Source of the DNA: Ferruginibacter sp.
Lineage (GTDB): Bacteria; Bacteroidota; Bacteroidia; Chitinophagales; Chitinophagaceae
Direction of reading: 5' to 3'
NCBI GenBank assembly: GCA_025362765.1
Contig: JANYFI010000461.1
Location: 1 to 11,739 of the forward strand
Length of the DNA: 11,739 nucleotides
The translations under genes and the position numbers were made by a program. The notes beneath the pieces are model-generated. The model was not told where the DNA came from and made no database searches. It worked only from the letters and a program-made list of their open reading frames with translations. Of the stretch, positions 1 to 5,391 are shown one piece after another. Every line of letters begins with the position of its first letter. Position 1 is the first letter of the stretch.

Positions 1-515
1 CTTATATCAATATGGGTTCCTTCTGTGAGGGCTGCATGTTCGGTAAATATTTCTGCGGCGGTTTTATAATCAAAACCCTTAAACCCCATCTTTTGTGCAA
101 AGCGGCAAATGATGGCAGCATCAGGCAACGCTTCGCCGGGCGCATCTGTAATCTTATCCAGGTGCGAAATGTAACGACCCGCATTTGTCATCGTTCCTTC
201 TTTTTCTGCCCAGGCGGCAGCTGGTAATACCACATCGGCATAGGGCATTGTTTCTACTGAATTGCTGATATCCTGCACCACCACAAATTTCGCTTTCTTT
301 AAGCCCTGCTCAGCGAGGCGAACATCCGGCAAACTAATTAAAGGATTGGTGCATAAAATCCAGATGGCTTTTAACTTTCCATCATTTAACGCAGTAAACA
401 TTTCCGTAGCCGTTAAACCTAGTTTGGATTGAATGGTGCCTAATGGTATTTGCCAAAATTTTTCTACTTCATTCCTGTCTGTTTCACTTGCCAAATTCCT
501 GTGTGCAGGTAAAAA
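1..515 (-). pseudogene. nasA: Nitrate reductase, downstream part in a shifted frame (continues past left edge)
   Basis: This is the continuation of the nitrate reductase that begins at 1552, read one base out of frame with it. From the run of A at 511-515 to the window edge this minus-strand frame has no stop. It gives recognisable family text: LPAHRNLA straight after the shift, then EVEKFWQIP, an LCTNPLISLPD stretch, VLPAAAWAEKEGT followed by MTNAGRYISH, and finally EHAALTEGTHIDI at the edge. These match the conserved middle of assimilatory molybdopterin nitrate reductases (molybdopterin oxidoreductase and molydopterin-binding regions). There is no start codon of its own that makes sense, so it depends on the upstream frame. 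The real C-terminus lies outside the window. Either the gene is a pseudogene, the base call is wrong, or a ribosomal frameshift joins the two parts; the sequence alone cannot decide. Confidence 0.85.
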
Positions 516-1552
516 TTTGATAAACCACCCACTTCACGTCCGCCCATTGCATTGGGCTGACCTGTCAATGAAAACGGGCCTGCACCCGGCTTTCCGATCT
601 GGCCCGTAATTAAATTTAAATTAATTAATGATAAATTTTTATTCACGCCCACTACGCTTTGATTTAATCCCATCGTCCACATTGTGATGAAGCCTTTCGC
701 ATTTCCGATAAAACCTGCAGCCTGCCGGATAGCATTTACTTCCACCCCGCAAATAGCCGCAGCTTCTTCCATCGTTCTTTCAAAAACAATTTTCCTGTAG
801 GCATCAAAACCATTTGTATGATCAGTTATAAAATCAAAACTCACCTGATCTGTTTCAATCAAACAACGGCCAATGGCATGGTGTAGCGTAATATCCGTTC
901 CGGGATTTAGCTGCAGGTGAACATTGGCAATGGAACAGGTTTGTGTTTTGCGGGGATCGCTTACAATAATTTTTAAGTTCGGATTTTTTTCTCTTGCAGC
1001 TTCCACCCTTCGCCATAAAATTGGATGGCACCAGGCGGGGTTAGCACCGGCAACAAAAATAACATCGCACAATTCAATGTCATCGTAACTCACCGGCACG
1101 CTGTCTTCTCCCAAACTCATTTTATACCCCATCACCGCACTGCTCATGCAAAGGCGGCTGTTTGTATCAATATTATTGCTGCCAATAAAACCCTTCATGA
1201 GTTTATTTACCACATAATATTCCTCCGTTAAACACTGGCCAGAGGCGTAAAAAGCTACCGCATCGGGGCCGTATTTATCAATGATGGTTTTAAAAACGGC
1301 CGCGGTTCTTTCAAGGGCAATATCCCACGAAACCCTTTGTCTTGGCTGGTTTCGGCTATAGCGCATTTCGGGATACAACAAGCGGTCACTTTGATCCATC
1401 ACTGTGTAATGCAGGTTCATGCCCTTGCTGCATAACATGCCTTTGTTTACCGGGTGATCTTTATCGCCTTCCACCTGCACACGCCCCTTTGGATCTTTGC
1501 TAATAACAATACCACATCCCACACCACAGTAGCAACAGGTGGTTTTACCCAT
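464..1552 (-). CDS. nasA: Assimilatory nitrate reductase, molybdopterin catalytic subunit, N-terminal part (frame ends early)
   Basis: Cytoplasmic molybdopterin enzyme reducing nitrate to nitrite (nasA/narB/nasC type). Counting from the ATG at 1552, the 4Fe-4S ligands are C6, C9, C13 and C41 (CYCGVGC context, then LCSKG). The likely molybdenum ligand is C135 in NSRLCMSSA. There is no Tat or other export signal, which argues against a periplasmic NapA. The ATG puts the first cysteine five residues in, as is usual for this family. A TTG at 1645 would add 31 residues, but that stretch is hairpin-rich and contains a direct repeat, so I prefer the ATG; this is a judgement, as neither has a clear ribosome site. 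The frame ends at 464 after 362 residues, about half the normal length, because a base is missing near 511-515. It is last in the nirB-nirD-barrel-narK-nasA run, about 260 bases or more after narK. Confidence 0.85.
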   Translation of the reverse strand: MGKTTCCYCGVGCGIVISKDPKGRVQVEGDKDHPVNKGMLCSKGMNLHYTVMDQSDRLLYPEMRYSRNQPRQRVSWDIALERTAAVFKTIIDKYGPDAVAFYASGQCLTEEYYVVNKLMKGFIGSNNIDTNSRLCMSSAVMGYKMSLGEDSVPVSYDDIELCDVIFVAGANPAWCHPILWRRVEAAREKNPNLKIIVSDPRKTQTCSIANVHLQLNPGTDITLHHAIGRCLIETDQVSFDFITDHTNGFDAYRKIVFERTMEEAAAICGVEVNAIRQAAGFIGNAKGFITMWTMGLNQSVVGVNKNLSLINLNLITGQIGKPGAGPFSLTGQPNAMGGREVGGLSNFYLHTGIWQVKQTGMK

Positions 1553-1560
1553 TGCCGGAA

Positions 1561-1660
1561 GCGCAGCCCCTGCGCCTTCAAGAGAATCGCCTTCTCCTAC
1601 GGGGCGCAAAATAATTTTAGCGGTATTATTATTTGTATTAGTCAAATTATTTGTACTAAT
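1561..1660 (-). other. Hairpin-rich 5' region of nasA with a short direct repeat
   Basis: Immediately upstream of the preferred nasA ATG are two compact inverted repeats: GCGCAG-N3-CTGCGC at 1561-1575 and GAGAA-N5-TTCTC at 1582-1596. Further upstream is an imperfect 15-base direct repeat (1628-1642 and 1646-1660, 13 of 15 identical, 18-base period), which contains the alternative TTG start. If translation begins at 1552 these are leader RNA structures close to the start codon. If it begins at 1645 they encode an unusual 31-residue extension. No known RNA family was recognised. Confidence 0.4.
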
Positions 1661-1697
1661 TTATTTACTTAACTTTTGAATTACTATTTAACTTCAT

Positions 1698-1737
1698 GGG
1701 CAGCCTGTCCACCGCGGTGGATCGCACTCTTGTGCAG
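1698..1737. repeat. GC-rich palindrome pair in the narK-nasA gap
   Basis: A GC-rich island sits in an otherwise AT-rich gap. It contains a perfect 14-base palindrome, TCCACCGCGGTGGA (1708-1721), and next to it a small hairpin, GCAC-TCTT-GTGC (1724-1735). On the minus strand both would lie in the leader of nasA. No U-rich tract follows either in the minus direction, so this is not a standard terminator. It could be a dispersed extragenic palindrome or an operator. A weaker 13-base dyad, CTGTACATTACAG, lies nearby at 1844-1856. Confidence 0.45.
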
Positions 1738-1906
1738 TAAACCTTTTCTGAACTTGTCTATGTTGAAGCAGCTTTTAAATGTCTGCACTTTACAAATAGC
1801 ATTTTGGTCAAATCATTAATAACACAATTATTTACATTTTCGTCTGTACATTACAGTAACAATTCTAAAAAAATCAGCCGTCAAGAAATCAGACATCAGC
1901 CATTAT

Positions 1907-3211
1907 TTATATCGTCTGTAATTCGGCTGCACTAACCGCCGCTGCTTTCTCAGTAACTGCAAATTTGGTTACCATCACAATTAATGAAACACCAATTACT
2001 GCGTAGCCGATGTATTGAAAAGCTTCCAGGTAAGTAATGGTTGTTGACTTAAATAAAAAGCCAAACAACATGCCACCCACGTTACCACCGGCGCCTACGA
2101 TACCACTTACCATCCCAACATTTTTTTCATTCACAAACGGCGTAATAGCATAAGTTGTACCGTTGGCCATTTTTAAAAACAAGGCAAACGAAATCATGGA
2201 AACAATGGCCATTGGTAATGAACCGGCATGAGCAAATAAAATGATGCCGCAACCCTCCATTAACAACATCACTGCCAGTAAAATTCCTTTGCCTCGCATG
2301 CCATATTTTTTACCCACTTTGTCTGCCGAAATACCCCCCAATGCCCTGGCGAAAATATTCATAAAACCAAAGGCGCCTGCCCAAAAACCGGCGGAACCCT
2401 GGCTCAATTTAAACGTATCAGTAAAATGTAAAGCAGCCACACCATCGAAGGTTATTTCCATACCAAAGCACATAGCGTACGCCAGGGCCAGGCTCCATAC
2501 ACGCCAGTCAGCAAGAATGCTCCAGTCTGTTTTGCCCGATACTTTTTTTATGCGGTTAATCTCATCATAATTTCCCTGTGGTGTATCTTTTGTAAACTTA
2601 AAATATACAAACGCCATTATCAATAACATTACTCCTGGTATAATCATTGCATACCGCCATGCTTCCCCCTTGGTATAGCCAAAAGCCACGATGGTAGCGA
2701 ATATTACCGGCATCAGCATATTGGTAACGCCGCCACCCAAATTACCCCAGCCTCCTGCCACTGCATTGGCGGTACCCTTAATATTGTTTGCAAACATCAC
2801 AGAAGTATGAAACTGCGTTACAACAAAAGAAGCGCCTATAACACCGATGGCTAAACGAAATAATAAAAAGGAAGTGTAACTGTGCGCCAGGCCAACCAGC
2901 ATCACTGGAAAGGCGCCTATCAATAATAACGCGGTACAGGTTTTTCTTGGTCCCCAGCTATCGCACAATTTACCAATTAGCAAGCGGGCAAAAATAGTGG
3001 CCGATACCGCAGCGATAATTGTGTTACCTACCTGCGCTTTTGTTAAGCCTAAATCAACCCGGATTGTAGGCATCAGTGGCGCCAGCCCAAACCATCCAAA
3101 AAAACAGGCGAAAAAAGTTAGCCAGGTAATGTGAAAGGTGCGCATTTGAATACCCTTAAAACTGAGCACATTTAATTTGGTAAGTGGTTGGTTATTGATG
3201 ATGGTTGACAT
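1907..3211 (-). CDS. narK: NarK-family nitrate/nitrite MFS transporter
   Basis: Inner-membrane major facilitator protein of 434 residues, the usual size for the nitrate/nitrite porter family, with about twelve hydrophobic segments. Two glycine-rich nitrate signatures are visible: GGWGNLGGGVTNMLMP at residues 153-168 and GIVGAGGNVGGMLFG at about 370-384. R76 (ARLLIGKLCD) and R289 (FARALGGISAD) occupy the places of the two substrate-binding arginines known in E. coli NarK. The MFS loop motif between segments 2 and 3 is GKLCDSWGPRK. It starts at ATG 3211, 57 bases after the barrel gene, so co-transcription is likely. It would import nitrate for the downstream nasA product and may also export nitrite. 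Direction (symport or antiport) cannot be read from the sequence. Confidence 0.93.
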   Translation of the reverse strand: MSTIINNQPLTKLNVLSFKGIQMRTFHITWLTFFACFFGWFGLAPLMPTIRVDLGLTKAQVGNTIIAAVSATIFARLLIGKLCDSWGPRKTCTALLLIGAFPVMLVGLAHSYTSFLLFRLAIGVIGASFVVTQFHTSVMFANNIKGTANAVAGGWGNLGGGVTNMLMPVIFATIVAFGYTKGEAWRYAMIIPGVMLLIMAFVYFKFTKDTPQGNYDEINRIKKVSGKTDWSILADWRVWSLALAYAMCFGMEITFDGVAALHFTDTFKLSQGSAGFWAGAFGFMNIFARALGGISADKVGKKYGMRGKGILLAVMLLMEGCGIILFAHAGSLPMAIVSMISFALFLKMANGTTYAITPFVNEKNVGMVSGIVGAGGNVGGMLFGFLFKSTTITYLEAFQYIGYAVIGVSLIVMVTKFAVTEKAAAVSAAELQTI

Positions 3212-3268
3212 GTATAAATTTTTTAAAGATGAATATTTTTATCTCCCGTTCGCTTCTATAATTGCGCT

Positions 3269-4795
3269 CTACTTAAACAGGAATTCAGGTTTAATGGTAA
3301 TCATCAGGTAACTCCAGGTACCGGTAAGACTGGCCGTACCTGGTATTATATTTTTGGCATACTCCATACTTTTTGAAGCGGCCATTAAACTAAATCCGTA
3401 TTCCAATGTGGTAACCTTATTTAATGCATACGTAGTTACCAAATCGAACTCGCTGCCCAGGTATTTATTGATGGCTGCACCACTGGTATTTTTCTGATTT
3501 TTCGCCAATGCGAAATAATGATAATCCAATGCGGCGGTAAAGCGTTTGGCAGTGGAAGTATATTTTATCTTTGTAAAAGGATTGCTCAGGCCGCCAGTTG
3601 GTGAACCTGTGCCCACATAAAAATAATCCATGCCGCCCCCAAATTTATGTGGCGTTCCATATAAGGGATCAAACCGGTGATTGGTAGTGGAGGCTGAAAA
3701 AGCATCATTGCCTGAAACATAGTCCCATCCTGCTGTGTAAGTGAATTTATTTTTGGTATAGGCAAGGGACAGCGTTGAAGTATAGGCACTTAATTTTTGA
3801 GCATCTCTGTCTTTACCTGCCTGGTAATAAAAGCCTGCGGTTAAAGCGAACAATTTCTTCTTATCTAAAAGGCTGTTTAATAAAATACCTGTTGTAACCC
3901 TGCTGTTAACCCCCTTTTGGTTGAAGCGCCTTCCATAAATATAACCGGTATCTGAACCTGCTATATTTTTTACCGAGTCGTTGATATATTTTCCAAATTG
4001 ATCTGCCAGCACCAGCCCGGTAATTGTTGTTTTGTTGAAGGTTTTAGCAACATATAAAAATTGAAGGGCCTTATAATCCTGGTACAATCCGTTGGTAGAT
4101 GGCATTACCTGTAACGCAGGTGAACCGGTTTTTGAACTTAACCCCGACGCGTTGCTCAATGGAATAAAAGCATTGGGCGTTGCCGCCAGGTTACCACGGC
4201 TATCCTTTACATAAGGAGATACATTTGCCGGTGTATAAAAAGTGCCGTTGTAATTAAACGCATCTGTATTTTGATTGAATGCGACCCCGAGGTCAGCCCG
4301 CCATCCTTTGTTGAGTAATTTAAAAACAATGGCGTCATGCCTGCGTGCAGATTGGGCCCAGTCAAGGTTACCCAGTAAACGGCTGTCATCATACAACAAT
4401 TCCTGGCGGCCGATTTTTACACCAAAATAATCTACCGCGGATTTTTTAAAGGAAGTATCTTTTTTATTAGCCAGCGAAATTTCAGCCCAGGCCTCATGCA
4501 CACCTAGTTTACTGCCATCGGCATTGCTGATGGTAGATGCATCTTGTCCCCACACCCTGATATCCTGCAATGATGTTTGAAAAACAATATGGTTCATCTT
4601 ATAATTGAAGGTGAGCCTGCTTCTTTGCGATGTAAAAAATGCAGCACTGCCTGTGGCTGGTTTTAATGTGCCGACACCATCTCTATACTCTGTTCTGGTT
4701 CTTATTTGACCCGTGAGTGTCAGCTGCGCTTTTACAGGTTGCAGCAGACACACAAAAAGTACTGCACCCAATAATTGTCTGATAATTTTTTTCAT
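3269..4795 (-). CDS. Outer-membrane beta-barrel, alginate-export-like family, in the nitrate operon
   Basis: A 508-residue protein with a clear signal peptide (MKKIIRQLLGAVLFVCLLQ, cleavage near VKA-Q at 23/24). The mature part is rich in alternating aromatic and polar strands such as FTYTAGWDYVSGND and FTAALDYHYFALAK, and ends in TIKPEFLFK, as outer-membrane barrels do. The N-terminal text (LTLTGQIRTRTEYRDG, then RSRLTFNYK and KIGRQELLYDDSRLLGNLDW) resembles the alginate-export-type porins (AlgE-like) found in many Bacteroidota. The family name should not be read as a substrate. Its place between nirD and narK makes an outer-membrane channel for nitrate or nitrite the simplest inference. A 200-base gap with two strong dyads separates it from nirD, so it may have its own promoter or leader control. 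Confidence 0.8.
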   Translation of the reverse strand: MKKIIRQLLGAVLFVCLLQPVKAQLTLTGQIRTRTEYRDGVGTLKPATGSAAFFTSQRSRLTFNYKMNHIVFQTSLQDIRVWGQDASTISNADGSKLGVHEAWAEISLANKKDTSFKKSAVDYFGVKIGRQELLYDDSRLLGNLDWAQSARRHDAIVFKLLNKGWRADLGVAFNQNTDAFNYNGTFYTPANVSPYVKDSRGNLAATPNAFIPLSNASGLSSKTGSPALQVMPSTNGLYQDYKALQFLYVAKTFNKTTITGLVLADQFGKYINDSVKNIAGSDTGYIYGRRFNQKGVNSRVTTGILLNSLLDKKKLFALTAGFYYQAGKDRDAQKLSAYTSTLSLAYTKNKFTYTAGWDYVSGNDAFSASTTNHRFDPLYGTPHKFGGGMDYFYVGTGSPTGGLSNPFTKIKYTSTAKRFTAALDYHYFALAKNQKNTSGAAINKYLGSEFDLVTTYALNKVTTLEYGFSLMAASKSMEYAKNIIPGTASLTGTWSYLMITIKPEFLFK

Positions 4796-4843
4796 GTTAA
4801 TTTCGATTTGATTTTAAAGGTGATCACTTGCCTTTCCAAATTA

Positions 4844-4874
4844 GGGCCCGGCCAGACTCCACTCTGCCGGGTCC
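4844..4874 (+). terminator. Strong hairpin followed by a T-run, plus-strand orientation
   Basis: GGGCCCGG pairs with CCGGGTCC (one G-T wobble). After one bulged base, CAGA pairs with TCTG around a six-base loop. Seven T follow at 4877-4883 on the plus strand, the layout of an intrinsic terminator. There is no plus-strand gene here, so it would stop only antisense transcripts. Read on the minus strand it is a stable leader hairpin about 50 bases before the barrel start codon, without a U-tract. Confidence 0.5.
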
Positions 4875-4884
4875 ACTTTTTTTG

Positions 4885-4906
4885 TATTGTTTCTAAAGAA
4901 ACAATA
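4885..4906. promoter_or_regulatory. 22-base dyad upstream of the barrel gene
   Basis: TATTGTTTCT and AGAAACAATA form perfect 10-base inverted arms around AA. The symmetry and short spacer suit a dimeric repressor or activator site; as RNA it would make a 9-base-pair stem with a four-base loop. It lies about 90 bases before the barrel ATG, in the largest gap within the minus-strand run. It does not match the FNR/CRP half-site found at nirB, so another regulator would be needed. Confidence 0.45.
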
Positions 4907-4995
4907 GACTCATTTTTCTTTCTCTTTGTATTTTTTCATGACAGGATAAAAATTTAAAGGATGAAAAAATGATGTATCAATAGTCATACAGCAAA

Positions 4996-5352
4996 TCAAA
5001 GTTGAGATACCCCGATAAACACATTGTCGCCTTCCACCTTTACTTCATAGGTTTTAATACTGCATTCATCCCCACTTAAACATTCGCCTGTTTTTAATGA
5101 AAAAGTTTTTTTATGAAACGGGCAGGCTACTTTAGGTTCCTCACTCTGGGAGCCAATCATACCGCGGCTTAGCGCCATTTGCATGCGATGCGGGCATTCG
5201 TTTTGAGTGGCATACCACTCGCCTCTTCTTGCAAAATGAAAGAGCGCAATCTGGTCGTTGTTATATTTCACACATACGCCGCCGTTGGTGGGTACATCAT
5301 TGGCTTTGCACGCCAGGAACCAAGTGGTATTTTTTTCAATTGTAGCTAACAT
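4996..5352 (-). CDS. nirD: Nitrite reductase small subunit, Rieske [2Fe-2S] protein
   Basis: A 118-residue NirD-type partner of NirB in the cytoplasmic NADH-dependent nitrite reductase, which makes ammonium. The Rieske pattern is complete: C53-P-H55 in ECPHRMQMAL and C77-P-F-H80 in KVACPFHKKTF. It should therefore hold a [2Fe-2S] cluster, unlike E. coli NirD, which has lost these ligands. There is no signal peptide or membrane anchor, so it is a soluble NirD rather than a Rieske subunit of a bc complex. It starts at ATG 5352, 39 bases after the nirB stop, which implies one transcript. The N-terminal text NTTWFLACKANDVPTNGG is typical of the family. Confidence 0.93.
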   Translation of the reverse strand: MLATIEKNTTWFLACKANDVPTNGGVCVKYNNDQIALFHFARRGEWYATQNECPHRMQMALSRGMIGSQSEEPKVACPFHKKTFSLKTGECLSGDECSIKTYEVKVEGDNVFIGVSQL

Positions 5353-5391
5353 GGTATTATTTTTTAGAGTTAATAAAACAGTAGTTTGTGT

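Noticed and set aside
2..184. A 60-residue minus-strand open frame at the left edge
   Set aside because: It is in a different frame from the nitrate reductase continuation, which covers the same bases and gives recognisable family sequence. It is a shadow.
1698..1737. An ANTAR/NasR-type two-hairpin antitermination leader for nasA
   Set aside because: The loops are not the A1/G4 hexaloops expected, and no terminator hairpin with a U-tract follows.
1857..1906. A terminator after narK based on the paired GGCTGAT motifs and T-run
   Set aside because: The two motifs are direct, not inverted, repeats, so no stem forms.
4970..4979. TGAT-GT-ATCA as a third FNR box, upstream of the barrel gene
   Set aside because: The half-site spacing is two bases, not four, so it does not fit an FNR dimer.
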